A DNA stretch of 64,000 bases from Heligmosomoides polygyrus polygyrus (GCA_947396885.1 OX377206.1:44189631-44253630); one strand, 5' to 3'; positions 10,182 through 22,460 are shown, numbered from the stretch's first letter. Program-made: numbers and translations. The notes: generated from the sequence alone by a model not told the origin.

Positions 10182-12118
10182 ATGAGTATTGGCGGGGTGC
10201 TACCGAAACCATGCTATATGCTTCACGCTTCGAACTTGGCACTACGAAACCGGGACGGCGTAAGGTCGATAGGCAGGCTGTGGACTAACGAAGTTAAAGA
10301 AAAAGTCCGTGAGAAGAAGAGGTTATACCATGCATTCCTCAGCGACGAGACAGCCGAGAAATGCGCTTGTATCAGGATGCGAAAAAATCGGCCAAGAAGG
10401 CAGTGGCCGTTGCAAGAGCTATTACGATGATGTCAATATGAGACTTGAGTCGCGCAATGGTGAGCGATTCCTTTATCGACCCGCCAAGGTCCGTCATCAC
10501 CAGACCGATGATGTTGAAAAGTTCTTTGGCATCAACGATGAGAATGGTCATCTTCTAGTGGGCCGCGAAATGGATTGAATCAATGGCGCAGCTAAATACC
10601 TCGAGGAAATCTCGGCGGTTGAGTTTGCCCATCACACCACGCTCCTCCCGTATACGGCCCGGTTATGAAAGTCACTGTTGAGGAGACAGAATCGGCTTTA
10701 GAGAAGATAAAGCCAGACAAGGCAACGGGCCCTGTCGATTTGGCGGCCGATTTTTGGGCAGTAAATGATAGTTGGCAGATAAGTACGACGATTCGGATTT
10801 GGAAGAAGAAGGGCAGTCCTGCAGACTGCTCCAATTACCTTCTGATTCGCTTGCTTTCGCACAGCATGAAGATATCTAAGCGAATTGTTGATGAACGAAT
10901 TCGTGACATCCAGCTTTCTACAAACCAGTGTGGCTTCGTACCTCGGTGTGGCACTAACGATGCCATACACTCCGTTGTCTACTTATAGAAAGGCACAGCG
11001 AGAAACAGAAGCCGTTGCATCTTGCCTTCTTCAACTTTGAGAAGGTCTTCAATCGTGTTCCGCGTGAAGTGATATGGTATGCTTTAAGACAGCATAACGT
11101 TTCCGAAGAGCTTATTGAGCGGGCATGGTTACTCTACTCTTATCCGAGGAGTAGAGTGCAAGCGCCAGCAGGTACGTCGATGGAGTTCCCCATCTCTGTT
11201 GGAGAACACCAAGGGTCTGCGCACTCCCCACTGTGCGACTCAAACATTATTATGGATATCTTCATCGTCGTTATGGATGTCATATCACGTGATCTTCAGC
11301 AGCCAGTCCCTTGTACGTTGCTTTATGCTAATGATGTAATGCTCGATTGCGAAGATAAGATTGAACTCCAGCGGTAGGTACAAGCTTGGTGCGAGCGCAT
11401 GGAGAGATTTGGACTCAAACTGAATGTCAAAAAGACCGAGTATTTGATGACTGATGAAGATGAGTCCAGCTCCATTAAGGTAAACGGCATGAGCTGCCAC
11501 GTACTTCGATATTCGAGTACCTGGATCAACAATCGCTTCCCATTGCGGTCTACTCGTTAAGGCCAACTCACGCGTGAGTGCAGCGTGGTTCAAATGGCGC
11601 TCTCTGACGAGAATGCTTTGCGACAAGAAGATACCAGAGTGCCTCGAGTCGATGATCTACAGAGCAGTCGTCCGACCTGTAGCTATTTACAGAGTTGAGT
11701 GCTGGCCCGTTATTAAAGAAATTGAAAGGCGCCTCAGCGTAATGGAAACGAAGATGCTATGGTGGACGGCCGGAGCTACGCGTTTGGACAGAGTGCGAAA
11801 CGACTCCATTCGACAAAGTTTTCGTGTCACCCTGATAATTGAGAAGCTACGCGAAGCTCGTCTGAGGTGGTACGACCACGTTCTTCGCTCAAAAGTTGAC
11901 CCTGTTGGAAAGGCTGGCCTTAACCACGAGGTACCCGCGGAAATCGGCCAAGAGGGAGACCAAATCAGCACTAGCTGGATACACTGCATCAGGACTTGAT
12001 GATGGCTAGGTTGCACCCTGATCAGGCATTTGATCGGGAAAGGTGGCGTCCGCATTCCAGAAAAGAAAGCGGACCCCGCAGCTAAGCGGGACAAACGCTG
12101 AAGAAGAAGAAGGTACAC
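10182..12118 (+). pseudogene. RTE-type LINE, ORF2 linker-RT-C-terminal region, decayed
   Basis: Pieces in order on the + strand. The endonuclease-RT linker is at 10240-10580 (LWTNEVKEKVREKKRLYHAF). RT starts at 10665-10988 (IKPDKATGP, WKKKGSPADCSNYLLIRLLS, NQCGFVP). The RT palm is at 11015-11377 (VFNRVPREVIWYALRQHN, ISVGEHQGSAHSP, LLYANDVML, where the usual YADD reads YAND). The C-terminal region is at 11574-11999 (VVRPVAIYRVECWPV, RLRWYDHVLR). The 3' end carries the family's HPDQAFDRE-type coding tail near 12015 and finishes in a GAA-rich tract at 12100-12112. A TAG and several frame changes break it. The 5' endonuclease half is missing. Confidence 0.9.
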
Positions 12119-12239
12119 ATAACACCGGAAAATATCCAGACGTCTTCAGCGAGCGCTGGAAATCTAGAAGACACAGAAGTTACAGATCGATCAGAGAATC
12201 AATATCGACCGATATTGCCGATCTTTCGGTTTTCTTTCA

Positions 12240-12765
12240 GAGTTAGCCGATCGGGGTGAGAGTTGCGTGAATATGACGGCCGACGGAAAGGCTTCACAGC
12301 TGGGGAAATTTTCGATCACACAATCACTGCTGATCGATATTATCGATGTTTTGAGCGTATCCTGTGCGCGTTGTGATTCAGAAATCGTACAACAGATGTT
12401 GTCCAACGCGCGTTGGATTCAGAAACCCTGAGATGTAAGTCAGAAGACGTTGGAGATTGATCAGGCAATCGTTTGATAGTTTTTTTTGTTGTTGATGACG
12501 ATTAGGCGTCCGGTCATTCACCACAGCAGCGATTCTGCGTGGAAAAAATTTATGCCGTTCAACATTGTAAGAAGTTGTGGAAGTTCTCCCTTTGACAAGA
12601 AGACTTTTCGGAAAGTGACCAGAAGAGGCGTTCAGAATCCTGACATCGAGCCACTATCGTAGCTTTGATTTAAAAGCAGAACCGCTTTGGAGATCCTAAT
12701 TACCCGAACAACCTAACAAGCCTCTTCAAAATACGCCTTTACACAAATTCTCGTTGGGCATTCGA
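12240..12765. other. Stretch without recognised gene
   Basis: No supported coding frame. Contains ATCGACCGATATTGCCGAT-type short palindromes near 12205 and otherwise ordinary AT-balanced sequence. Confidence 0.45.
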
Positions 12766-12766
12766 A

Positions 12767-13105
12767 TGGCACTTTTCGAATACTCGAATAATTTTGGCTT
12801 TCTGGGAAATTTTGAATATTCGAACGTTTTCGAATACCGAACATTTTCGAGCATTCGAAATCGAATATATTCGAAAAACGCGATTTTTCTGAATATTCGA
12901 ATTCGAATACATTCGAAAAACGCGATTTTTTGAATATTCGAATTCGAATACATTCGAAAAACGCGATTTTTCGAACATTCGAATTCGAATACATTCGAAA
13001 ACCGCGATTTTTCGAATATTCGAATTCGAATGTTCAAATTCGAATGAAAATCATTCGAATACCTATTCGAATAGGTCATTCGAGCATAAGTATATTATAC
13101 ACGCA
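12767..13105. repeat. TTCGAA-palindrome tandem repeat, block 2 (41-bp unit)
   Basis: Same unit as 9158-9389, with ATTCGAATAC at 12901, 12942 and 12983 (41-bp step). The left part also matches block 1 outside the array (GAGCATTCGAAATCGAATAT). Its right flank GAGCATAAGTATATTATAC is the reverse complement of the left flank of block 1, so the shared end sequence occurs in opposite arrangement. Confidence 0.93.
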
Positions 13106-13620
13106 ATGAACCCAGCTGACGAGTAGGTTGTCACAGATTTCGTCACTCATAACACTCAACCGGTCTTAATGAACGTTCCGGATCTATCCTAATTTGGAGC
13201 AGCGCTAGGGTTAAGTTGCGTTCAGCACCCACGACACGACACCCTTTCTCTGAGTTCGCATGGGTACCATTGTATCATTTGGCAATAGCTAGATCTCTGA
13301 AACAAATTCAGAGGAGGATGGAGAGGCAAGATTCTGCATGCCCTCCGAGTGTGATAAATCCCCATAGAGCGCATTGTTAGCAACCTAAGATCCCTTATAA
13401 CTCTGATTTAGAATTGGTGTCCCATGACAAACCTAACAAGGAGAGTCTCCGGAGTGGCGGTGCGCTTTTGCGATGCAATTGTTACAGGATGTACGGTCCC
13501 GTGTGGGAAGTCCAAAGCCATAGTTACTTTTTTTCGGAATGCTCTTCTGTGGTTGAAAAAAAGCGTGTGGACGCGTGAGCGCGAAGTTCATGGCGCCCTA
13601 CTGCCACCCACCGTTATGTG

Positions 13621-13698
13621 GTTGGCTGGCGTAGTGGTAGCGGGGTCGCCTCGGGTGCACCAGGCAGGTTTGATAGTTCGGTCCCCGGTGTGGCCAAC
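13621..13698 (+). repeat. tRNA-like segment in left foldback arm (SINE-type head)
   Basis: GTTGGCT at the 5' end can pair with GGCCAAC at the 3' end like a 7-bp acceptor stem. GGCGTAGTGGTAGC resembles a Pol III A box and AGTTCGGTCCC a B box. The T-stem does not pair, so it is a degenerate tRNA-derived sequence and not a functional tRNA. Confidence 0.55.
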
Positions 13699-14338
13699 GT
13701 TTTTGCACACATCGGATCGTTATTATTATGGGCTTGCATGATCACAGGAGCCAATGTACACGATTAATATTTAAACCTCGCCTTTTTGGGCTTTCATTTG
13801 AGTTACCACTCAATGGATCGTATCCGCACTGTACCATATCAGCAACAATACCGTAAATGCACACAAACACATACACTTCACGGGATATGCATGAATTTTG
13901 TTTGATACCTATAAAAAACTTAACATTAACAATAAAATGTTTATGATCACCCTTGGCCATTCTTTACGCCTACTGATTATGCTTTTAACGAAAAAGAAGT
14001 AGTGACGCCTTGTCAGGGAGAGGAACATTGTTCGTCCCTAGCGTTTGTAAGATGGTGCTGGTGTGATGAGCAATTATGTTTTAAATGCTTCATAGTTCAG
14101 CATCATAATTGTTGATTATCATTGTCAGCAATAAAAACAGTTACTTAATGTGAGCAAGAATTTTTTTAAATGTTAGCGATCCAATAGAATGATAAAGTGC
14201 AGATACGATGCATTGAGTGGTAACTCAAATGAAAGCCCACAAAAGCCTAGGTTTAAATACTAAAAGCATTCGTCGTGCACAAATTGGCGCCTGTGATGGC
14301 GCAAGCCCATAATAATAACGATAATGTGTGCAAAAACA

Positions 14339-14414
14339 TTGGCGACACCGGGCACCGAACCATCAAACCCGCTCCGTGCGCTCGAGAGACGACCCCGGTA
14401 CCTTTACGCCAACC
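14339..14414 (-). repeat. tRNA-like segment in right foldback arm
   Basis: Reverse-strand counterpart of 13621-13698: GGTTGGCGTAAAGGTACC (A-box-like) and GGTTTGATGGTTCGGTGCCC (B-box-like), ending GTGTCGCCAATG. The two copies differ enough to show age. Confidence 0.5.
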
Positions 14415-14599
14415 GACCACATTCCGCTGGTTGGCAGCAGGGCGCCATGAACTTCGCGCTCACGCGTCCACACGCTTTCTTTCGATCACAGAAGTGCATT
14501 CCGAAAAAAAAGTAACTATGGTTTTGGACTCCCTACACGGGAACCTAGATCCTGTAAAAAAATGCATCGCAAAAGTTCATTATTGGGAAAAAAGATAAG

Positions 14600-15128
14600 C
14601 ATGCCCCGGATAAGGAATTTGATTCTTGATTCAAACACTCATGAAACCCTTGTGGACCTACACTATTCGATAGCACATCCTTCCCAGAAAAGAAAAAGAA
14701 TCCAATTTCGTTATCACATGTTTCAACACAAGGATGCATCACTGGTTTGAAAGCAACACAGTCACAAAAAGGCGACGCAAAGTTAATCTCTTTCTTCAGC
14801 TTTTTGTTTATGTTCAAAAGGTGAACGAAAAACAAAACAATGAGTGATGAGTCATCATTTCCGTTCCGTCTTTCGGACGAAAAGAGAGCGGAATACGGAA
14901 TGGAACGGAACGACCAAAATCGGCCGGAAACCGGAATTCGGAACATGGAAATTCCGCACGTCCCTGCCCACAAGGTTTTTCCGCACGTCCCTGCCCCGTA
15001 AAAATGTGTGATTGTAAAACCAGAAAAAATGAGCAATCGAACAGTGATTCAACAATTATGTCGATACCAGCGTATAAAGAGTAAAGCAGTGATACTTCAG
15101 TATAGATGAAACAAAACGAATACACTAC
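14600..15128. other. Stretch without recognised gene
   Basis: Minus-strand frames of up to 163 codons cross this region but show no family motifs. A short direct repeat CCGCACGTCCCTGCCC occurs at about 14955 and 14983. Confidence 0.4.
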
Positions 15129-15136
15129 ATAAATCA

Positions 15137-16240
15137 GGTCGCCATTATTCAGCACCGGCGGCTGCCGCGCCGCGACGTCGCGTGCGTCGCATTGCGGCGT
15201 CGAGTTCGCCGCACGGCAAACTCCCTGCGAACAGCAGCTCCGCTCCAGAGCGTACTATCTGCCACAATGGCAATAATAACTCGACTCAATAACAACATTT
15301 GATTTCCGTTATAATCTAGCGTTCTTACAAGGAAAGGATAACAGGTCGCCAAGGAACATTGAGAAATGCTTATCGGTGGATGCAGCTTCGGCCACAGTGG
15401 ATCCTATATTCCTTATCTGAAACTAAGATTGGCCAAGGTAGTTACATTTTACTTTCGTGGGCTATTATCAAGCCAATTCTGATGGGTATTCATCCTATAC
15501 ATGCGGTAGTCAGCCGACTGAAGAGTGTTTTATTCTTCCGCGGCCAGTTTCGTAGCAAGGCACCGTCTCAGGAGCGATGGAGGACCAGACTTGTCTTTGT
15601 GAGTCCCAAATTTAGAATCGAACTGGGATATAATACATGCGACTTCCTTCCTTCCACTTCGGTACACGCGGCTTTTATTCCAGGGATTTTTGGATGTTGT
15701 CGTCCCTTTGGAAATTCGAACTACACATCTCGCCTCCAAATATCACTATTACCTGATGTACGCTTCCCTCATTAGTAGAAATATAGGCGTTCACACTCTG
15801 GCTCGTGTCTTATCCGCTGACGTTGCCCATATTTAACACGTACGAGCAAACTCGGTAGAACGTTTCAAAAAGGTGATCAGCTGATAGACCTAGATTACCT
15901 TATTATCTTAATCATTCTACTGCAACTATTTTCTCAACACAATATACTTTCCACCATAGTTGGAGCTCTGTTGGACTATCATTTCACACCTAGTCTTCGA
16001 CGTCCCCTTCAGTCAGTAGGAAAAGCAGTAGCCATAAATCTGACAGCGTTTGGTGGAAATGAGTAATATTTCTCTGCAATCCATGCATTCCTGCACAAGT
16101 TCTATCAATGTAGAATACTGCAATGCTCAGCTCCCGGGTCAGAGTATTGGTGTGTCAGTGGATCGCGCGTTCGAAGCAGCTGAGTCATAGCGCGGCGCGG
16201 TCGCAGCGCAGCAGCCGCCGGTGCCGAATAATGGCGACCC
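15137..16240. mobile_element. Non-autonomous DNA transposon, 8-bp TSD (hAT-like by TSD)
   Basis: ATAAATCA at 15129-15136 is repeated exactly at 16241-16248. The bases just inside form inverted ends of about 40 bp: GGTCGCCATTATTCAGCACC on the left, and GGTCGCCATTATTCGGCACC read from the right on the other strand, both followed by CGGCGGCTGC. The 1,104-bp interior has no transposase-like frame. An 8-bp duplication fits hAT-type integration; that superfamily call is inference. The perfect TSD suggests fairly recent insertion. Confidence 0.88.
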
Positions 16241-16259
16241 ATAAATCAAGCAAGATGTA

Positions 16260-16690
16260 TAGTATGACAATGTAAGGTTACAAGGAAAACCGGCTCAGGA
16301 AAAGTCTTCGCTACATGAACAGATGTCCAGAAAACAGATACGCAGTGGGACCAAGTGGTCTCACTGTTTCGCCAATGTAGAATTCCTCACATGTCATTCA
16401 AACCACCTCGTACACTACATTCCTTATTTGGCAAATTTGGTTGCGCTCTTCAACAACCTGACCTTTTACACTGATTCTCATATGGAGGCGACGCTGTGAG
16501 TAGGCGCCGCAGAGATGGAGGTGGTGGAAACATGAGGCTTATGGGGAGCCTCGATGGTTTTGCGACACGGTTGATGTCAAAAGCGAAAGAATCTGTGATC
16601 AAAGGAATAATCAGAAAAAAAACCTAGGACATTGCTGAGGCTTCCAGCAACGAGAATGAGAGACGAGTGACAGGTCACTCCTCACGATTC
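16260..16690. other. Stretch without recognised gene
   Basis: No supported frame or clear repeat. A short GC-containing segment (GGAGGCGACGCTGTGAG) is unremarkable. Confidence 0.4.
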
Positions 16691-16759
16691 TATGAGATCG
16701 TTGCATATAAAATGGCCGGTTTGGGCTGAAAACTTGACAGGTCATAACTTTGCTTGGAA

Positions 16760-17260
16760 GCAATGTTATTATTCGAAATAAGCACTATTACAATTAGTGC
16801 ACCTTTCGCAACGCAACAATAGTTTAGACATTCCGTCTTTATAAAAATCAGAACTACGAGAATTAATAAAGCATAAGTCACTTTCGACATCATCTTGGTT
16901 ACTGAATTTTTCATCCTTCACATGACGATCTAAATGCTTGAAAAAATGGTAGTCGGTAGGAGACAGATCTGGTGAATATGCTGGATGTGGCAGAATTTCG
17001 TATCCCAATGCATCCAGTTTCTGAGCAACAATTTTTAAAACGTGGGTGACGCGCGTTGCCATGCGTAGGATTGAGCCTCTTCGATTGACCAAAGCTGGCT
17101 GTTTTTCGATCAACTTCTAATGCATCACTTCAATTTCGGCACAGCGTTTCTCCGCTGTGAGAGTCTCTGCAGTCTTTAAGGACTCAAGAGTGACAATATA
17201 CCAGCCTTCTTTCTTGCTTCACCACTCTGCTTCAATGGTGCACTTTCACGGGCCGTAACT
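16760..17260 (-). pseudogene. Mariner-like transposase C-terminal fragment
   Basis: The minus-strand frame at 17113-16769 reads KQPALVNRRGSIL, then PHPAYSPDLSPTDYHFFKHL (the third Asp of mariner D,D34D), and continues to a C-terminus like that of mariner. Decayed upstream sequence to about 17260 includes a GETLTAEKRC-like stretch. The middle catalytic HDNARPH is broken. N-terminal half and inverted repeats were not found. It belongs to the same general mariner type as the copy at 38978-40252. Confidence 0.8.
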
Positions 17261-17349
17261 CTACTAAAATTTGTACTCAGGTCGAGATACTTGCATAGCG
17301 TTACTTCGGAGGGGAAAGCGCTTCTGCCCATATGCATCGTATCGCCGGT

Positions 17350-17613
17350 TCAGACCTTCAGTTCAGGTAGTTCCCTGGCCAGTTGAAAAAGCGCTTGCGG
17401 TTTCGTTCCAGAGTGACCGGACAAAATCTTGTAAAACATGATAGAGTCAAGCTTTTTTATTCTGAGATCTAGCGATTCCAATCCTAATTTGAAGTTGTGT
17501 GTATTACTACAAGGGATTTGAACATAAAGAGAGCAAACAGTCCTCATCATAATTTTACATGAATTACAGTTTTCCCAGTTATTTAATCGAACACGTGTCA
17601 TAATTTGGAACAA
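17350..17613 (-). pseudogene. LINE reverse transcriptase C-terminal fragment
   Basis: The frame contains RVRLNNWENCNSCKI followed by LGLESLDLRIKKLDSIMFYK and IL, a pattern common at the C-terminal end of CR1-type RT proteins. No other part of the element is adjacent. Confidence 0.6.
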
Positions 17614-17650
17614 AAGGTTATTTCGAAGGTAAAGTCATGGTGTGCAAAGA

Positions 17651-17737
17651 GGCCCACAACAACGGGGACCGAACCATAGACGTCACACATGACGATCGGG
17701 AGCACTACCCCTGCGGCAACGCCGCAGTTGACGGCCC
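17651..17737 (-). repeat. tRNA-like/SINE-type segment
   Basis: On the minus strand GGGGTAGTGCTCCCGATCG (A-box-like) is followed by TATGGTTCGGTCCCC (B-box-like) and a tail GGGCCTCTTTGCACACC like that of the foldback arms. Confidence 0.45.
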
Positions 17738-17739
17738 AT

Positions 17740-18655
17740 TCTTACGGAGCCCCTAAAGTCTCATCGGTCTCGCGGCAGCTCTTTGGTCGGACCACCCAAA
17801 TTCAGCAGGCCATAACTCGTTCAGGAGTTTCATGTTGCAATTTTGACACACATATTCGTAATCAACATTCCGAGTTCTTTCTAATGATCCTGGTCTCAAC
17901 TAAAAGCTCTATGGGAGGACGATACCCTTCCCTAGTGAGAGACTCCAATCCGAAGTGCTTAATCTGCAGATATAAAAAAGTCAATCAGTGTTGCTCCATC
18001 GTTTACCGTTTCCTGTCCGACCGCAAAATATACTCCAATATCTGTGGTGATTCTCCCTATCCCACCCCTCGCCAATACTCCTTTAACCAAAAGTCGGCAG
18101 AGAGACGGAATGAGAGTAAAGCACGCGCACGCTCTTGCAGGAAGCCTTTAAAAGGTCTTCTGGAACGCTCGAACGAAAGATGCTCAAAGTCTGATCTGTG
18201 GCGCGTGTTCTGAATTTGGACGCACATTGTACGACGTATGTTTCACGTCTTCTGAATCCGAGCACTTGTCAAAAGATGTCTGTGGCACATTTTCTGTAAG
18301 GAGCGAAACTCGGCACATGTTGAACGATACTGAGAGAAAACAATGGTCCTCCGTTCACTGGTCCACATACTGCTCCCCACTTTACTGCTTCTCTTTGCTG
18401 GTGCCCCCTTTGATGGTCCCCCTTACTGCCCCACCCTTTTACTGGTCCCCGTTACTCTTCTCAATCCCGACGTATGCTGGGCGACGACTGCGGCACGTCT
18501 TCCGATTCGCTCGGCACTTGATCCTCGACACGTTACCCGCTCAAAATAAACAAATAAACTTGGACGATCCGCCGCCAGTTATATATAGCTCGCCAGCAAT
18601 CGCTATGGTAAAGCTCAAAGAAAATCCTGCTGGCATAATTAATCGAATTATTATG
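17740..18655. other. Stretch without recognised gene
   Basis: Frames exist but lack motifs. A pyrimidine-rich part (18355-18470) repeats words such as TACTGGTCCCC and looks low-complexity. Confidence 0.4.
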
Positions 18656-18656
18656 C

Positions 18657-18658
<2 letters not shown>

Positions 18659-18717
<59 letters not shown>

Positions 18718-18740
18718 CATATATACATATATATATACAC
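18659..18740. repeat. (AT)n microsatellite, left of RTE fragment
   Basis: A pure AT run followed by ATACATATAC variants. A further (TA)n tract lies at 19285-19301 on the far side of the RTE fragment. Confidence 0.95.
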
Positions 18741-18749
18741 TGTCTGTAA

Positions 18750-18938
18750 GATTGGCCTGAATCTTGAAGTCCCTGGAAAACGGCCCAGAGGACGCCCGAA
18801 GCAACGTTGGCTAGACACGTTGCACTTAGACTTAAAGATGGCTGGTGTGCATCCCGATCAAGCATTTGATCGGGAGAAATGGCGTCACCACACCAGAAGA
18901 GCGGACCCCGCCACCAAGCGGGACAAACGCGACTGAAA
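18750..18938 (+). mobile_element. 5'-truncated RTE LINE, C-terminal 3' end only
   Basis: One open frame codes for the RTE C-terminal tail: GKRPRGRPKQRWLDTLHLDL, MAGVHPDQAFDREKWRHH and RRADPATKRDKRD followed by a stop. It corresponds to the 3' end of the longer copy near 11900-12100. It is followed directly by the ATG/ATA simple repeat that forms its 3' tail. Confidence 0.92.
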
Positions 18939-19301
<363 letters not shown>

Positions 19302-19460
19302 CCACGAGAAAGTGATAAATACCAAACATGGAACGGACATTTAAAAAAATGCAAAATTCGGCAAGCCACAAGAGACCACCGACCTGCATACCCCGTTGTA
19401 TTTTTGTATTTCCCCACTTCTGTTATCTCTACCTAGGACACGCATATACGTGTTAGGTGC

Positions 19461-19735
19461 TGGATGGGCAAGGGGGGGGGGAAGAAATCGCATAAGGCAG
19501 GTCCAGGAACGAATGGCTAAAGCGCTGTCAGCTTCAGAGGGGAGTCGAACGCCAGAGGCGGATCAGCGGGAGGGGGTAAACAAGCCGCCTAGATTCAACT
19601 TGATCTTTCTTTTATAACCATTGCTGAGCACGGCTGTCGCTTTTATTGACTACGGAGCATCGGCAGGTCTGTGTGAGAACGCGGGTATTGGGCTCTCTAG
19701 AGAAATGACCTTCCATTTGTTACTGACTTCTCTAC
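19461..19735. repeat. Direct repeat copy 1 (275 bp, TG...CA ends)
   Basis: Begins TGGATGGGCAAGGG and ends GACTTCTCTACA. It matches 22461-22735 over its whole length with scattered single-base differences (for example CTTGATC-TTTCTTTTATAACC versus CCTTCTTTTATAACC). TG...CA ends fit an LTR, but no target duplication or pol gene supports that. Confidence 0.9.
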
Positions 19736-19739
19736 ATCC

Positions 19740-22455
19740 TACCCTATTCGAATGCCCCTGTCCCAGGGACTAAACAAAGCATAAGGGTCTGGGGAAGGGA
19801 GTTTATAACAGCTTCCAGACCGCGATGGGACGTAGTGGCGACCTCGTGCAGCATGACGAGTCGGCTTGTGTTGGTTGTGCTGCTCCATTGTCATCATGCA
19901 CATGCAGTCTTCATCAGTCTCTCGATGTCTTGCACTGACATCGGTGAACATGATGTGCTGCGATGCAATGAGCAGTCTAAGTGGTTCATTGTCGACTGCT
20001 TTTAACTCATGATACTGAAATTAATTTTTGAGCATTAACAGTGGCGATGTCGCTACGGAGCGCAATGTAACGCTCTCGGATCCGGTATATGAGACCACAT
20101 GCCATAACCAAAATTGGGAGCCAACGAGTACATACAATGAGATCGCGTCCTTTATTGACAGGTTTTTTATTACCTGATTTGGACTTTCATTTAATAACAA
20201 CCACAACATTCATCACTATAATTTTATGCTTTTATAGTGAATGATAGGGAACATCTGCTCGCTGCGGATTGAGAGTGGTAGTTTCCGTGCTTTAGTCGAC
20301 TTTTAATTTATCGAGCAGTCAATGCATGTAGTGGTGATGAACTAGGGGAGCTATTATATTAGTAATGGTGTAAATCTTTGACAAAACTATCTTTTTTCCA
20401 GCAATCTTTTCCGTCAGCGGGATGCGATATGAAGTGAACATCTTCGGGCTTAATTCTACCATGATTAAGACACATTTTGTCTTTCCTTAGGACGTCTCCT
20501 TAGACTTGACTAATTGCACGCGGACACTTCTAGTGCTTTCTTAATGCTTTCTTTCTTATTATACAGTTCTCCTTTATCTTCGGCTAAGTCACCGGATAGT
20601 GCCCTCAGGTTTTTCGACATTGTGACTAAATCGCAAATGTAAGTAAAAGCTTGCTTTTGCCCCTTTATTCGAATTCTCCCTAATTTGGTGAAAGGAGTAC
20701 AAGTAACCTTTCAGAGTATGGGGGATTAAGAGATATTTCAAAGCAATAGAGATGCCAAGATAGTTGTCCTACATTAGAATTTTGTATTGGTGGTAGTGCT
20801 TTTTTTGTAATGCAGGGTAATGGTTACTTTATGCTACTACAAAGCGTCAGCCTACTACACAAGAAATGTGAGGCTCTTGGGTTATGTTCGATTGGAAAAT
20901 GAATGTTTGTCGGAGTCTGCACCACTTTTAGGAATTTACACTTATATGACCTTATTACGTGATTTTAAGAATGTTAATTGAGACAGTATTCTAGATCTAC
21001 AGTGACACTGAGGAAGTAGTAAAATACTGTTTAATTTTATATTTTAACTTCATCAAGACATATTGCGTGGCTTTTCTTAAATCCAGCAAATATTTGACAG
21101 ATATTAATCAACGTTGTTGTTAATCATTTCACATTCATATTTATTTATTTATGTATTTTACCGATGGTTCAAATAGTATAGGAACCATTTTCTGATTGTC
21201 ATTCAGTGCGAAGAGAGCATTGAATGAACGTATAGAGGTAACATGTTACAGTAGGGCATCAGTGCGTAACGAATAATTTTCATTTGCTTTCAACTTACTA
21301 TTGGCGCTGTTTTGATAGAGAGGCTGATTTTGACAGCGTAGCCAAATGTTTTGATTTATGAATTGTGAGGAAATTATATTATTAATAGATTATAGAAACT
21401 ATTGGCTATAATCTCTGTTGGAAGCCAGAGGTACATTAAGCGGTAGCAAAGATCACACTGGAAAAGTCAAGAGACAAATGAAAAGTAATGTTTATGAGAA
21501 TGTAAGGAGGGGAAGGGGGTGTTTACATAGGTTCTCGGGGGAGATGGGATATGGGTAGGGGTGTTACTAAGCATGGCTATTTTCGTGAGATAGAGGATGC
21601 CATGGTAGTTGTTTGCGTAGAGGAACGGCGCGATTGATAAGTGGGGAAGGAACGGTCCGGAGGCAGGGTGGGATACGAAAAGATCAGCAGCCGGTGTTCG
21701 GACTGTGTAATGGGTGCCACGGATGTGAGTGGGTTGTGGTAAACAATCAACAAGTCCGTTGTAAACTGCGGCGGATACTTGATGAGTTTCTTTTTTAGAA
21801 TGGAAATTCTGTGGCGAAATGAGAAGAAAGAGCCTTACTTTATGAATTATAGTTGCTATATGATGTGGCATTATTTTCTACGGAAATATCTCTGTATTTC
21901 CATGTTTCGAACTAAAAAAGAGTAAAACATTACAGCGCTGTGCAACACCATCAAAATTATTCAAGAGAATAAAACTATTGCATGAGGTATGGTGTGGCTC
22001 CGCCGAGACTTCATTTGTTGCTCAGACTCTTATGTTAGATGTCTAGAATTCTGGTCAACCTCATGCGAGGAAGCAACCTTATGCGCTTCAACTTCGCGTA
22101 ATGCGAAGGACAGAGAAAAAAAGAAGTTATTTTCAATAGCAAGAGGGAAGAATGCTACATCGCAGCGCGTTAGAGAACAGAACATTAACTTCGGCTCAGT
22201 AGGAACGGTAAAGAAACTTAAGTTCGTTCATTAGGGTTTCTTCTTCAGATTAAAACCCTTGCCGGGACCTCCATGTAACGGACAAGCTACTTTTAGGGAT
22301 GGTCGTAATGACTTCCGTTTAAACACTCCATCGGACCCGTACCTGACCAGCAGAAATCGTTCTTATACAATAGATTTTTGTCCCTTTGAACGCTTCAAGA
22401 AATACTTTGACCACAATATTTTATCAGCATTATTTATCAGGCAATACAGGATAAG
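19740..22455. other. 2.7-kb interval between the direct repeats, no recognised gene
   Basis: AT-rich with short frames only. I found no RT, integrase, transposase or Sec3 motifs here. Frames at 19739-19951 (minus), 21467-21871 (minus) and 21989-22234 (plus) carry no recognisable domain. Confidence 0.5.
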
Positions 22456-22460
22456 GCAGA

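Larger units (their letters stand above)
13431..14575. mobile_element. Large foldback element with about 390-bp inverted arms
   Basis: The left arm (13431-13832) is an imperfect reverse complement of the right arm (14194-14575). Paired landmarks: TAGTTACTTTTTTTCGGAAT at 13522 against its complement near 14496; CGTGTGGACGCGTGAGCGCG against the complement near 14460; TTTGAGTTACCACTCAATG at 13796 against 14211-14229. The centre (13833-14193) is single copy. Each arm holds a tRNA-like segment. The outermost 111 bases of the left arm also match 26011-26119. No transposase is encoded, so it is non-autonomous. Confidence 0.88.

Noticed and set aside
13621..13698. Functional tRNA gene
   Set aside because: Acceptor ends pair, but the T-stem does not and no normal anticodon arm forms; the inverted copy at 14339-14414 differs further.
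13424..13741. 105-codon + strand frame as a gene
   Set aside because: It lies within one arm of the foldback element and its partner arm has no equivalent frame.
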